A stretch of 64,000 bases of DNA, from assembly GCF_001831495.1 (NCBI RefSeq), contig NZ_CP017689.1:3658001-3722000 (forward strand), given 5' to 3'. Position 1 is the first letter of the stretch, and each line of letters starts with the position of its first letter. The stretch is from Thalassotalea crassostreae. Its GTDB lineage: Bacteria; Pseudomonadota; Gammaproteobacteria; Enterobacterales; Alteromonadaceae. The position numbers were made by a program, and so were the translations under genes. Positions 47,872 through 57,314 of the stretch are shown in pieces. The notes under the pieces were generated by a model. That model was not told the DNA's origin. It ran no database searches and was given only the letters and a program-made list of their open reading frames with translations.

Positions 47872-47938
47872 GGTGGCTCCAATAGTTGTTGTTTTTTTAG
47901 CCTGTTTTGAGCGTAAACCAGTCATTCACAAATTCTTA

Positions 47939-47949
47939 GTACCAGTTGG
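47939..47949 (-). promoter_or_regulatory. AACTGGTACTA box upstream of TonB receptor
   Basis: The word AACTGGTAC reads on the minus strand in sense with the receptor, 68 bp upstream of its ATG. It is shared with the amidase and serine-hydrolase promoters, where a MocR-type regulator gene lies close by. Confidence 0.5.
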
Positions 47950-47992
47950 TAAGAAGTCATAGGTCCAGTTCAAGACAGATAGTTTATTCTTT

Positions 47993-48847
47993 TTATTTTT
48001 CTTTTATGCCCGGCACTTCTAATTTACTAAGTGAGCTTAAGCTTTTGTTTTTGCATTCTTTATTTTTGTAAACCGTATATTCGACTTCATTGTCACGAAA
48101 ACTTTTTAAAACTTGGCCTAGTCCATGTAAGCCACGCTCTCGATTTCTTCTTACCTGCTCAAAGTCAATTTCAATGGGAATTAATTCTGCTGCGCAGCCC
48201 GCTTGGTAAATAATCTGGCCATCCGGGCCAATAGCATTCGATTGACCATTACCAATCCCACCTGACGCATTTATCGTCATTACGTAACATTGATTATTTA
48301 CCGCTGTCGCTTGTGCTAATATCAACTCCATCGGCCTATCAATTGTGCCCGTTAATGTTGGGTAAATGAGCACTTCTGCACCTTCGCATGCAAGTGTTCT
48401 CGCAACCTCAGGAAACCAAAGGTCGTAACAAATGGCAACACCAATACGCCCGCCCGGCACATCAAATACGACAAATTCATTTCCAGCATTAATATCTGAT
48501 TCATAAGGTAAAAATGGATAAATTTTGCGGTGACGAGCAACGACCTGACCTTGATTATTAATTACCGACGCAGTGTTAAATATGCCAGTTGGTGTTTGCT
48601 CATAATGGCTACCAGGGATCAACCAGACATTATTGTCTCGAGCCAATTGGCAATAAAAATTTTCTGCATCACCAGGTAATGATTGGGCGTATTTTTTGTC
48701 GCTTCCAAAACTGGCAAGTTCACTTAATACAATCATATCGATCCAAGGAAAACGCTTTTTAGTTCTAACTATTTCACTAGCTATTTCGGATAAATTATCA
48801 CCATTAGACAAATTCATTTGTAGGCCGGCAATAGCAAAATGGCTCAT
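47993..48847 (-). CDS. Nitrilase-superfamily amidase (C-N hydrolase)
   Basis: This is a 284-residue carbon-nitrogen hydrolase with the catalytic triad Glu43 (SELASFG), Lys108 (RHRKIYPFLPYE) and Cys140 (AICYDLWFPEVAR). The family releases ammonia from small amides or N-carbamoyl amines. Without further evidence it could be an omega-amidase, an N-carbamoylputrescine-type amidohydrolase, or 4-guanidinobutanamide hydrolase, all of which feed GABA. It stands directly downstream of mocR and upstream of the TonB receptor, and its promoter holds two boxes. It is cytoplasmic. Confidence 0.9.
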   Translation of the reverse strand: MSHFAIAGLQMNLSNGDNLSEIASEIVRTKKRFPWIDMIVLSELASFGSDKKYAQSLPGDAENFYCQLARDNNVWLIPGSHYEQTPTGIFNTASVINNQGQVVARHRKIYPFLPYESDINAGNEFVVFDVPGGRIGVAICYDLWFPEVARTLACEGAEVLIYPTLTGTIDRPMELILAQATAVNNQCYVMTINASGGIGNGQSNAIGPDGQIIYQAGCAAELIPIEIDFEQVRRNRERGLHGLGQVLKSFRDNEVEYTVYKNKECKNKSLSSLSKLEVPGIKEK

Positions 48848-48920
48848 CTATAATGTCCTTAGATTGGGTTTATAAGTATTATTGTTTAAATAATCTACAG
48901 GGGCAGGGCAAACTGTGTTA

Positions 48921-48954
48921 GTACCAGTTTGATTAAAACAATGGTACCAGTTTT
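48921..48954 (-). promoter_or_regulatory. Tandem AACTGGTAC boxes before the amidase (putative MocR site)
   Basis: AACTGGTAC occurs at 48921-48929 (followed by TA) and at 48944-48952 (AACTGGTACCA), in direct orientation with 23-bp spacing. They precede the amidase start by 74 and 97 bases. GabR-like MocR proteins of Bacillus subtilis are known to bind direct repeats. The mocR gene ends 7 bases upstream, so it is the obvious candidate. Confidence 0.6.
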
Positions 48955-48960
48955 GTAAGG

Positions 48961-50781
48961 TTATTCAGGGGTAGATTGTTGATAGGTTAAGGTGCGTACA
49001 AAGCAATAATTTTGATCAAACCACTTCATTTCATTACCATCCATAATAACGTAGAAGCCACGCATTTCACCGTATCCCCACAAGTTCCATTTGCGGTAAT
49101 ACATACCATTTTCTATCCACCAACGGCCCGTATCGACTTCATTATCATTGCCAAATGTTTGGCCAATCATACGGCCATTTTCTTTTAGTTCTATGGTGCA
49201 AGGAACGCCATAAACCATCTGACACTCCAATAACGCACCAGGTAATATTTGCTCTAGTTGTTGCTGTTCTAATAATTTACCCGTGGCATTAGACAGCTTT
49301 TCTTCGTGTTCATCAGTTAGCTGATGAATAAGTTGCGCTAGTTTTCTAACACCTTCGCGAATTTTTTCATTCGGAATGCTAGTTACTCCCATACGAAAAC
49401 AATTACTTGGTGAAGAACCCAATGCAAAATAGCGCTTTACCGGTTCGATCAATATACCGTGTTCTACCGCTTTCTTTCGCAAGTATTCACCATCAAGTTG
49501 TTTCGGTCCGGTAATCCAATACGCCGTCCCTCCTTGAATTGGTCCGGTATCAATACAATTTGGTAAGTATATGTTCAGTGCCTCTCGCAGTGTCAGCCAA
49601 CGTTCAAAAAAGGTTTTATGTAAGTGCATCATAAAGGCATCGTAATGGCCCATTGCTAAAAAATGCGCCACGGTTCTTTGATTACTAATAGGAGGGTTTC
49701 GCAGTACTAATTTTCGCAGTTTTTTAAGCTCAGTAATCACGCTTGCGTCAGCGACAATAAAACCAATTTGTACTCCTGAAGCAAGTACTTTAGATAAACA
49801 AGAAACATAGATGACGCGGTTATCGGTATCTAAACTTCGTAGTGCCGGATGTGGATGCCCCAAAAAATTACTTTCAAATTCAAAATCATCTTCGATTATT
49901 AAACAATCTTGCTCTTTAGCTTTGTTTAACAACTGATCGCGGCGCTCAAGCGACATGGTAATACTGGTCGGAGTTTGATGGCTAGGAGTGGTATAAATAA
50001 TGTCACAGTCATTCAATCGGTCATCAACAATGAGGCCCTTGTCATCAATAGGTTGATGTAATAGTTTTGCTTTTTTTTGTTCTAGCAACGCTCGCATTTC
50101 TGGATAGCCTGGCTCCTCAACCGCCACTTCAACAGTTTCATCGACAAATAATTGAGTGATTAAATGCAATGCTTGTTGCGTTCCTACGGTAATTAAGATT
50201 TCGTCTCTACTCGCTTGAATACCTCTTCTTGGAAGTATTTTAGTGCGAATTTCGTCGAGCAACATGGGGTCATCTTCACCACTTTTTAACTGTCCCCATA
50301 AATAAAGTTCACGAGTACTGTTGGCCTTAATTACAGCCTCTCGCCACTCTTTAACTGGGTATAGTGATGAATTAAATTTGCCATCAATGAAGGGAAACGA
50401 GTAATTTTGCCAATCCGCAGGACATGAGGCCGCATTGGTCGCTGCTATTGCTCCTTTAAAGCGGCGTTGATTATCACTTTGTTTAGGGTTGTATTTAATA
50501 TCACTATCGACAAACTCTACTTTACCGCGGTTAATTTCTTCACTCACGAAAATACCGCTACGTTCACGAGATTCGATATATCCTTCCGCCAACAAGGCTT
50601 GATATACCAGCACCACGGTATTTCTAGAAATGTTTAATTGCTGAGCAAGTTTTCGTGATGATGGCAGTTTACTGCCCGCGGCAAAAGAGCCTACAAGAAT
50701 ACCTTCTACAAGCTTTTGTCTTAGCTGAGACTGCAGGCTTTCAGATAACTTTGCATCGAGATAGATTAAACGATTAAGCAT
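48961..50781 (-). CDS. MocR/GabR-type regulator with unusual C-terminal domain
   Basis: This is a 606-residue GntR-aminotransferase regulator. Residues 1-80 are the winged helix (SSRKLAQQLNISRNTVVLVYQAL). Residues 120-490 resemble a class I aminotransferase, with PLP Lys331 in SCLSKVLASG. Typical MocR proteins stop near 470-500. Here about 115 extra residues (492-606) follow, rich in Trp, Tyr and Gly (for example GRWWIENGMYYRKWNLWGYGEMRG split), which I do not recognise. PLP or a PLP-GABA adduct probably controls it. Its position between gabT and the amidase indicates control of amide/GABA use. No ribosome site is visible, but an inverted repeat abuts the start. Confidence 0.88.
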   Translation of the reverse strand: MLNRLIYLDAKLSESLQSQLRQKLVEGILVGSFAAGSKLPSSRKLAQQLNISRNTVVLVYQALLAEGYIESRERSGIFVSEEINRGKVEFVDSDIKYNPKQSDNQRRFKGAIAATNAASCPADWQNYSFPFIDGKFNSSLYPVKEWREAVIKANSTRELYLWGQLKSGEDDPMLLDEIRTKILPRRGIQASRDEILITVGTQQALHLITQLFVDETVEVAVEEPGYPEMRALLEQKKAKLLHQPIDDKGLIVDDRLNDCDIIYTTPSHQTPTSITMSLERRDQLLNKAKEQDCLIIEDDFEFESNFLGHPHPALRSLDTDNRVIYVSCLSKVLASGVQIGFIVADASVITELKKLRKLVLRNPPISNQRTVAHFLAMGHYDAFMMHLHKTFFERWLTLREALNIYLPNCIDTGPIQGGTAYWITGPKQLDGEYLRKKAVEHGILIEPVKRYFALGSSPSNCFRMGVTSIPNEKIREGVRKLAQLIHQLTDEHEEKLSNATGKLLEQQQLEQILPGALLECQMVYGVPCTIELKENGRMIGQTFGNDNEVDTGRWWIENGMYYRKWNLWGYGEMRGFYVIMDGNEMKWFDQNYCFVRTLTYQQSTPE

Positions 50782-50819
50782 AGGTTAATGTTATTTATGT
50801 TATTAATAACACTAACCTA
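50781..50819. promoter_or_regulatory. 15-bp inverted repeat touching the mocR start codon
   Basis: TAGGTTAATGTTATT (50781-50795) and AATAACACTAACCTA (50805-50819) pair with one mismatch around a 9-base spacer. It lies between the gabT stop and the mocR ATG, which it touches. It may be an autorepression operator, or a hairpin that affects mocR translation. Confidence 0.45.
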
Positions 50820-50832
50820 GCGTACTTTTAAT

Positions 50833-52131
50833 TCAGCTTGCAAGCTTATTGAACAAACGAACAAAATCATTTAATCCTTCATTCAATATTTCATCTGATA
50901 TTGTTAGCGCCGGTAAGAATCGGATCACATTGCCATAAAAACCACAGGCTAGCAATATCAATCCATGTTCCGCAGCATTAGCAATAATGGCTTGCGTTAA
51001 TTGCACATTAGGTTGCTCTTTATCGCCATCATGCACCAATTCAAGCGCAATCATTGAGCCTTGATTACGCACATCAAGAATTAAATTAGGATGTTGACTC
51101 TGCAATTGACGAAGTCGCTGGTTAAATGTGTCTCCTATAACGTTTGATCTATTGATTAGGTCTTCATCTTCAATAATCTCAAGCACTGCAAGTGCCGCTG
51201 CACAAGCAACAGGTGAACCACCATAAGTACCACCTAACCCTCCTGGCAAAGGTGCATCCATAATATCGCTTTTACCCACTACTGCAGCGATTGGAAATCC
51301 ACCAGCAATACCTTTTGCCATAGTAATTAAGTCTGGCTCAACTTCTGCATGTTCACAGCTAAACATTTTGCCCGTGCGCCCAAAACCGGTTTGGATTTCA
51401 TCGGCAATGAGCACAATTCCAAGTTCATCACATTTCGATCTCAGCGCTTTTAAAAACTCTTTAGGTGCATGATAAAATCCACCTTCACCTTGCACTGGTT
51501 CAACAATAATGGCTGCTACGTCGCTCGGTGCGATATCTACCTTAAACAGGTTATCTAGCGCTTTCAGAGACTGTTCAACGGTTACATCATGACATTCAAT
51601 CGGAAATGGCGCGTGAAAAATATCACCCGCGAATGGGCCAAACAAATGTTTATAAGGCGTTATTTTACCAGTTAATGCCATGGTCAAATTAGTACGCCCA
51701 TGAAAGCCGCCATTAAAAGCAATTACACCTCTTCGACCGGTATAGGCTCTCGCAATTTTAATGCAATTTTCTACCGCTTCAGCACCAGTAGTCACAAATA
51801 CCGCTTTCTTGTCACTCTCTCCGGGCGCTAACGTAGTAAGTTTCTCGGCTAATTCTACGGCAACTTCGTAAGGATTAACCATGACACAGGTATGGCTAAA
51901 ATTATCGACTTGCGCTTTTACTGCAGCGACTACTTTTGGATGACTATGTCCAGTATTGCAGACCGCTATACCAGTTCCAAAATCAATATAGCGTTTTCCT
52001 TCAACATCCCAAACTTCTGAGTTTTTAGCTTTTTCAACGTATACTGGATATGCGTTACCTTGCCCGCGAGCAATCGCTTTTACTTTACGTTGTTGTAAAT
52101 CTGCATTGGTTTTTACATTCACTGGGTTCAT
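50833..52131 (-). CDS. gabT: 4-aminobutyrate aminotransferase
   Basis: This is a 432-residue PLP class III aminotransferase that converts GABA and 2-oxoglutarate to succinate semialdehyde and glutamate. [24 protein letters not shown] and the PLP-Lys region [17 protein letters not shown] are typical, with the [11 protein letters not shown] motif. The ATG at 52131 overlaps the gabD stop as ATGA, and GGGAGG lies 8 bases ahead. It is the second gene after gabD. Closely related enzymes may also take 5-aminovalerate or putrescine. Confidence 0.9.
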   Translation of the reverse strand: MNPVNVKTNADLQQRKVKAIARGQGNAYPVYVEKAKNSEVWDVEGKRYIDFGTGIAVCNTGHSHPKVVAAVKAQVDNFSHTCVMVNPYEVAVELAEKLTTLAPGESDKKAVFVTTGAEAVENCIKIARAYTGRRGVIAFNGGFHGRTNLTMALTGKITPYKHLFGPFAGDIFHAPFPIECHDVTVEQSLKALDNLFKVDIAPSDVAAIIVEPVQGEGGFYHAPKEFLKALRSKCDELGIVLIADEIQTGFGRTGKMFSCEHAEVEPDLITMAKGIAGGFPIAAVVGKSDIMDAPLPGGLGGTYGGSPVACAAALAVLEIIEDEDLINRSNVIGDTFNQRLRQLQSQHPNLILDVRNQGSMIALELVHDGDKEQPNVQLTQAIIANAAEHGLILLACGFYGNVIRFLPALTISDEILNEGLNDFVRLFNKLAS

Positions 52132-53585
52132 TTGTCTAACCCTCCCATACATAAATATTTGATTTCTAAATAGTCATCAAGGCCATACTTAGAACCTTCT
52201 CGACCGTTACCCGATTGTTTCATACCACCAAAAGGTGCTGCTGCATTTGAAATGATGCCTTCATTAATACCTACCATGCCATATTCCAAACCTTCAGCGA
52301 CTCGCCAAATTCGGCCAATATCTCGGGCATAAAAATAGGCAGCTAGGCCATACTCTGTATCATTCGCCAAGCCAATCACTTCATCTTCATTATCAAAGGC
52401 AATAATCGGTGATACAGGACCAAATATTTCGTTTGCGGCAATAGCCATATCATTGCTGACATTGGTCATAATTGTCGGTTGGTAAAAGCAATCACCGGCG
52501 CTATGACTATCTCCACCTAATGCGACTACCGCCCCTTGACTAATCGACTCTTGCACGAGATTTTGTACATCTCTTACCGCTTGCGTTGAAATCATTGGAC
52601 CAATAACCACATTTTCATCAAAACCATCGCCAACTTGCAGCTGCTTCACCGCCGAAACAAATTTTTCAGTAAATTCGTCTTTAATATCTTGCTGCACGAA
52701 AATCCGATTAGTGCACACACACGTTTGCCCAGCATTTCGATATTTCGAGGCAATCGCACCTGCGACCGCCGCATCGACATCAGCATCATCAAACACAATA
52801 AATGGTGCATTCCCGCCAAGCTCCATCGACACTTTTTTGACCGTTGTCGCACACTGGGCTATCAATGATTTACCCACGCCAGTCGAGCCAGTAAAAGTAA
52901 ATTTATCAACATCAGGGTGACTAGTTAAAATCTGCCCCATTGCTCGCGCGTTATCGCCAACAACAACATTAAAAACGCCGGCAGGAACACCTGCTCGCTG
53001 TGCTAATTCAGCGAGTGCTAATGCCGATAAAGGCGTTTGAGTTGCCGGTCTAACAATAAAAGTACAACCGGCAGCAAGAGCCGCTGCCGCTTTCCTTGCG
53101 ATCATTGCATTAGGGAAATTCCACGGTGTAATTGCTGCAACAACACCCACAGGCTGCTTTATTACGACAATTCGTTTATCCCCAGATGGGGCAGGAATTG
53201 TATCGCCATATACTCGTTTCGCCTCTTCAGCAAACCACTCAATAAAAGCCGCACCATAACCAATTTCACCACTTGCTTCTGCTAACGGTTTACCTTGTTC
53301 AGCTGTGAGTATTTTGGCCAAATCTTGCTGATGTTCCATTATCAAATTGAACCACCGACGCATGATGCTTGCTCGTTCATTAGCGGTCGTTTTTTTCCAG
53401 CTAGTAAATGCTTTTCTCGCGGCAACAACTGCCTGCTCGGTTTCAATACCATTACTGTTAGCTATTGTATGTAAAAGCTCTCCATTGGCCGGATTTCTCA
53501 CTGCTAAATGTTGATTATTTGTTTGCCATTGGCCATCTATATAAGACCCCGGTCTTAGTAAGCTACTGTCGTTTAATACAAGCAT
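52128..53585 (-). CDS. gabD: Succinate-semialdehyde dehydrogenase
   Basis: This is a 485-residue aldehyde dehydrogenase of the GabD type, oxidising succinate semialdehyde to succinate with NAD(P)+. It shows [15 protein letters not shown] and the Cys motif [18 protein letters not shown] sits 6 bases before the ATG at 53585. The stop overlaps the gabT start. Together gabD and gabT feed GABA carbon into the TCA cycle. It is divergent from the LysR gene at 53690, 104 bases away, which is the probable regulator. Confidence 0.92.
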   Translation of the reverse strand: MLVLNDSSLLRPGSYIDGQWQTNNQHLAVRNPANGELLHTIANSNGIETEQAVVAARKAFTSWKKTTANERASIMRRWFNLIMEHQQDLAKILTAEQGKPLAEASGEIGYGAAFIEWFAEEAKRVYGDTIPAPSGDKRIVVIKQPVGVVAAITPWNFPNAMIARKAAAALAAGCTFIVRPATQTPLSALALAELAQRAGVPAGVFNVVVGDNARAMGQILTSHPDVDKFTFTGSTGVGKSLIAQCATTVKKVSMELGGNAPFIVFDDADVDAAVAGAIASKYRNAGQTCVCTNRIFVQQDIKDEFTEKFVSAVKQLQVGDGFDENVVIGPMISTQAVRDVQNLVQESISQGAVVALGGDSHSAGDCFYQPTIMTNVSNDMAIAANEIFGPVSPIIAFDNEDEVIGLANDTEYGLAAYFYARDIGRIWRVAEGLEYGMVGINEGIISNAAAPFGGMKQSGNGREGSKYGLDDYLEIKYLCMGGLDK

Positions 53586-53689
53586 AAACTTCTCCAATTG
53601 AATATTTTGTTATTGAAATACAAATTTTAATCGGGTTAAATATAAAACATTCAACCATAAGTTTGATTTTTTCAAACAAAGAGGCGATT

Positions 53690-54610
53690 GTGAATAAACC
53701 AAGAACTGTAAGCGAATACGACTTAAAACTATTGCGGATATTTAAAGAAGTTGTAGAACATGGCGGGTTCGCAGCTGCAGAAGAAACTCTAGGAATAACT
53801 CGTTCGACCATCAGTATACATATGGCTAGTTTAGAAACACGGTTACGGCAAACTTTATGTATTCGAGGGCGAAAAGGTTTTTCCTTAACTCGCGAAGGGC
53901 AAGCTATTTACCGGGCAAGCCTTAAATTATTTGATTCATTTAACGATTTCTCGCATTTGGTTCACGCTCTAGATCAAGATATAACCGGCGATATTGTTAT
54001 TCTTTGCTCAGATCAACTCGATAGACATACACAGCAAATGCTTTCTGATTTAATTGAGTTGGTTTATCAACAGGCTCCCGATATTAATTTAATTGTTGAT
54101 GGTGATTCAGTGGCAAACATTGAACAAAAATTATTAGAGGACAAAGCACACCTGGCGATATTTCCAGGTTATCAAAAAGTGGAAGAATTGAGTTACCAGC
54201 GCTTTCATCAAGAAGCAATTTACCTATGCTGCAGTCATCAACATCCTCTATTTAGTGTTGATGCTAGGTTATTAAGCCAAGAGGATATTATTAAATGGCC
54301 AGCAATTCATCCAGGTATAGAAATTAGCCATCAGGGTAGTTCGTTATTAAAACAGTTGAAAATCTCAGCGCATTCATACCAATTTGATACACGATTGGCG
54401 ATGATAAAATCAGGAAAATACATCGGCTTCTTGCCAAAAAGCTATATTAAAAGAGAACTCGAAGATGAAACTTTGAAGCTATTAAAAGATGATATCTTCA
54501 AATATCAATTTGAACTATCAGCGGTGGTAAAGTCCCAACCTCTAGAGCGCAAGAAAGTCGCTATGGTGCAACACTCTTTTCAACAAGTCATTGACCAGTT
54601 AACTTCCTAA
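53690..54610 (+). CDS. LysR-family regulator of the gab genes (probable)
   Basis: This is a 306-residue LysR-type regulator. Helix-turn-helix residues near 20-45 read FAAAEETLGITRSTISIHMASLETRL. The effector domain follows to the C-terminus. The start is GTG at 53690, with GAGG five bases upstream. It is divergent from gabD by 104 bases, the usual LysR-target arrangement, so it probably activates gabD-gabT. The inducer may be GABA or a related amino acid. That is inference. Confidence 0.88.
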   Translation: MNKPRTVSEYDLKLLRIFKEVVEHGGFAAAEETLGITRSTISIHMASLETRLRQTLCIRGRKGFSLTREGQAIYRASLKLFDSFNDFSHLVHALDQDITGDIVILCSDQLDRHTQQMLSDLIELVYQQAPDINLIVDGDSVANIEQKLLEDKAHLAIFPGYQKVEELSYQRFHQEAIYLCCSHQHPLFSVDARLLSQEDIIKWPAIHPGIEISHQGSSLLKQLKISAHSYQFDTRLAMIKSGKYIGFLPKSYIKRELEDETLKLLKDDIFKYQFELSAVVKSQPLERKKVAMVQHSFQQVIDQLTS

Positions 54611-54631
54611 TTGGCACCTGTTGAAGACTGA

Positions 54632-54642
54632 AACTGGTACTA
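54632..54642 (+). promoter_or_regulatory. AACTGGTACTA box before the serine hydrolase
   Basis: The word reads in sense with the hydrolase gene, 69 bp before its ATG. A TATAAT at 54667-54672 lies downstream, so the box is near -43, an activator position. Confidence 0.5.
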
Positions 54643-54708
54643 CTTAAATTCGGTTTGTTCGAGCATTATAATGTTTTAATAGAATAATAATGGGGAGTTT
54701 TTTCATTT

Positions 54709-56439
54709 ATGAAGACAGGTTTTCAACGGACTTGGATAATTTTGATAACTTTGATAATTTTCTCCATTACTCTGATTTCCATCATCTACGCCTATACTTC
54801 GACCACACAGTTTCGCTCAGAGGCCACTTTTAAGTACCTAACCTCAAGCGCAGATCAAACCTTTTCTGCGAGCAGCTTTGCAGCAACGAATAAATCCCCT
54901 ACCATTAACCAGTTTGAAGGCAGGTTGATAATCTCAGGAGCACCGACATTGGTAGGCAACTATGGTGATATGGATGATCTACTTACTGGTTTTGAACAAT
55001 GGCCGACGTTTAATGTTGACTTTGTTCAAAGCGATAATAGATTAATTCCTGTAGATAGACACCATGGCTTTATCGGTAATGGACCTTGGTCTATCACAGC
55101 AGGCGTTGGTGCAGTTTGGGATGAGGCAAGTGACAAGGGATACACCAGAGCAGCATTCCCTTATACCATTAAAGAAAACAACGCCAATTGTGAGCACAAT
55201 GGCCTGGCAACGTTTTTGTTCAAGAATGATGGAACAATATCAAATGTGCATGTACAAAACATTGCCGAGACTTGTGTGTTTTATGGTTTTGAGTTTTACG
55301 GTACATTAGCAAGCCAGTATATACCGGCAAGTATTACTAACAAATCACAAATCATCGACCGTAGAAATAGAGAACAAGCATTCTGGCTACCTACAAAGCC
55401 ATTAACAGAGCTAGCCATTGATTACCCTGGCGTTAACCTTGCTAACTATGGTTATGCAATTAAAAAAGAAACCATTAACGGTTATAGCATCGCTGTCAAC
55501 GGCATCAGCTATATCAGTGGTTGCAATACTCGATACGGGCCCCATCCTTATTGTACAGATAAAACTATTGGCACTTATTCTTTTGCCAAATCTATGCATG
55601 CATTCATCGCTGTGGCTGCTCTAGAAAAACAGTATCCTGGTTTTAAAAACACCTTAATTAAAGACTTAGTGGCAGAATGTAATGTCGATAGCCGGTGGCA
55701 GAATGTCACAGTAGAAAATGCTTTAGACATGGCCACAGGCAATTACACATCGTTAGAAAATCAAAGCGATGAAAGCAGCGATGCGATTGTATTTGGTTAC
55801 TTTATTCCAACAACTAGAGCAAAACGTGCAACATTTGCATGCACCGCCTGGCCAAAGCAAACAGAGCCTAACCGCTACCATGTATATCACACTACAGATA
55901 CTGAATTAGTAGGCTATGCCGTTAATCAATTTCTAAAAACCAAACAGTCTAAGAATTCGCAAGGGTTCAACGATATTGTCATACCGATTTACGAAAAAAT
56001 AGGATTAAGTGAATACATAAAAGGCTCACAACGTACCTCAGATAGTCAAGAAGCATGGGCTGGTTATGGGTTATCGATGACCGTAAACGACGTCGTTTTA
56101 TTTAGTCAGTACTTGCGAGATTTTGCTTTAGATGATGATTTACTTGATCCTACAATGGTCCGAGAGGTATTAACTAAGCAGACGCGGGGACTAAAAGTTT
56201 TGAACTCTGATCATCACTATGATAATGGTTTTTGGCGTTTCCATGCTGATAAAAAAACAAAACTTGCTGCTTGTGGTAGCCCTACACATTTACCTGTAAT
56301 GTCAGGCTTTGGTGGCCATACAAATATCATATTACCTGACGTTATTATTACCCAGTTAACAGATGGTGGTCGCTATGAGGTTAGCCGAACGATTGATGAT
56401 GTATATGATAATATCAGTCAAAAATGTCCTGCCTTTTAA
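54709..56439 (+). CDS. Membrane-anchored serine hydrolase (beta-lactamase/6-aminohexanoate-dimer hydrolase type)
   Basis: This is a 576-residue protein anchored by an N-terminal hydrophobic segment (about 9-27). The C-terminal half has the class C beta-lactamase-like fold: SxxK as Ser291-FA-Lys294 in TYSFAKSMH, a YHTTDTELVGY segment, and a GFGGHTN-like end motif. Such enzymes hydrolyse amide or ester bonds, including 6-aminohexanoate dimers (NylB). About 150 residues before the hydrolase domain are not recognised. The shared box links it to the amidase and receptor, so a GABA-releasing or omega-amino-acid amide hydrolase is plausible. Confidence 0.78.
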   Translation: MKTGFQRTWIILITLIIFSITLISIIYAYTSTTQFRSEATFKYLTSSADQTFSASSFAATNKSPTINQFEGRLIISGAPTLVGNYGDMDDLLTGFEQWPTFNVDFVQSDNRLIPVDRHHGFIGNGPWSITAGVGAVWDEASDKGYTRAAFPYTIKENNANCEHNGLATFLFKNDGTISNVHVQNIAETCVFYGFEFYGTLASQYIPASITNKSQIIDRRNREQAFWLPTKPLTELAIDYPGVNLANYGYAIKKETINGYSIAVNGISYISGCNTRYGPHPYCTDKTIGTYSFAKSMHAFIAVAALEKQYPGFKNTLIKDLVAECNVDSRWQNVTVENALDMATGNYTSLENQSDESSDAIVFGYFIPTTRAKRATFACTAWPKQTEPNRYHVYHTTDTELVGYAVNQFLKTKQSKNSQGFNDIVIPIYEKIGLSEYIKGSQRTSDSQEAWAGYGLSMTVNDVVLFSQYLRDFALDDDLLDPTMVREVLTKQTRGLKVLNSDHHYDNGFWRFHADKKTKLAACGSPTHLPVMSGFGGHTNIILPDVIITQLTDGGRYEVSRTIDDVYDNISQKCPAF

Positions 56440-56528
56440 TCTAATTAGATGGAATTATATTTAGTTAATGCTATTCCTTTTTTCTTAAGTATAATCAGCA
56501 TAATTATTTCATATAGGTAGTCGTAATA

Positions 56529-57302
56529 ATGAATTATCATCACATCAAATTAACTGCAATATTCACCCTACTATTTAGTATTGCCATGCCGAGCAATGCA
56601 ACAGTAGTACTTTTTAAAACGTCAATGGGTGACTTTGAAGTAAACCTTCTCGATGAGCACACCCCTAAAACCGTAGAGAATTTCCTAGAGTATGTGCATG
56701 CACAAGACTTTGATAACTCCATCATTCATCGCAGTGTGCCGGGTTTTATAATCCAAGGTGGCGGTTATTTTTATAATACTGAAGAACAAATGGTTGATAG
56801 TGTCAATAGCAATCCAGCGGTAATCAATGAACCAGTATTCTCCAATGTTACTGGCACTATTGCTATGGCCAAAGTTAGTGGTGATGAAAATAGTGCGACT
56901 AACCAATGGTTCTTCAATGTGGATAACAATAGTAGCTATTTGGACAATGAAAATGGTGGGTTTACTGTATTTGGTGTTGTTCAAGGCGATGGCTTAGAGA
57001 TTTTAAAAACTATTGAAGAACTAGATCATTATTCAATCCAAAACTTACCTGGTTTTACTGATACTCCGCTAAGATCTGTACCTGACAATTCACCATTAAC
57101 CGATGAACACTTTGTGATGATCGAATCTATTATTGTCGTTAACGAAAATGTTGATACCCAGCCAGAGTTACCACCATTATCAACTAAAAGCACCCCATCA
57201 GAGCCTGAAGAAGAAAATGATAGCGACTCAAGTGGCGGGTCTTCAACTAATCTATTATTACTAGCAGGGTTAGCATTCGCGCGATTTTTTCGCAGAAGTT
57301 AA
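56529..57302 (+). CDS. Exported cyclophilin-type peptidylprolyl isomerase with GlyGly-CTERM tail
   Basis: This is a 257-residue periplasmic or surface PPIase. The signal peptide ends near SNA-T. The cyclophilin domain carries FDNSIIHRSVPGFIIQGG and VFGVVQGDGLEIL. A Pro/Glu/Ser linker then leads to a GlyGly-CTERM sorting tail: SSGGSS, a hydrophobic LLLLAGLAFA and RRS. Rhombosortase-dependent cleavage of such tails is known from type II secretion systems. A cyclophilin with this tail is unusual. No rhombosortase lies in the window. Confidence 0.85.
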   Translation: MNYHHIKLTAIFTLLFSIAMPSNATVVLFKTSMGDFEVNLLDEHTPKTVENFLEYVHAQDFDNSIIHRSVPGFIIQGGGYFYNTEEQMVDSVNSNPAVINEPVFSNVTGTIAMAKVSGDENSATNQWFFNVDNNSSYLDNENGGFTVFGVVQGDGLEILKTIEELDHYSIQNLPGFTDTPLRSVPDNSPLTDEHFVMIESIIVVNENVDTQPELPPLSTKSTPSEPEEENDSDSSGGSSTNLLLLAGLAFARFFRRS

Positions 57303-57314
57303 TAAAATTTCACT

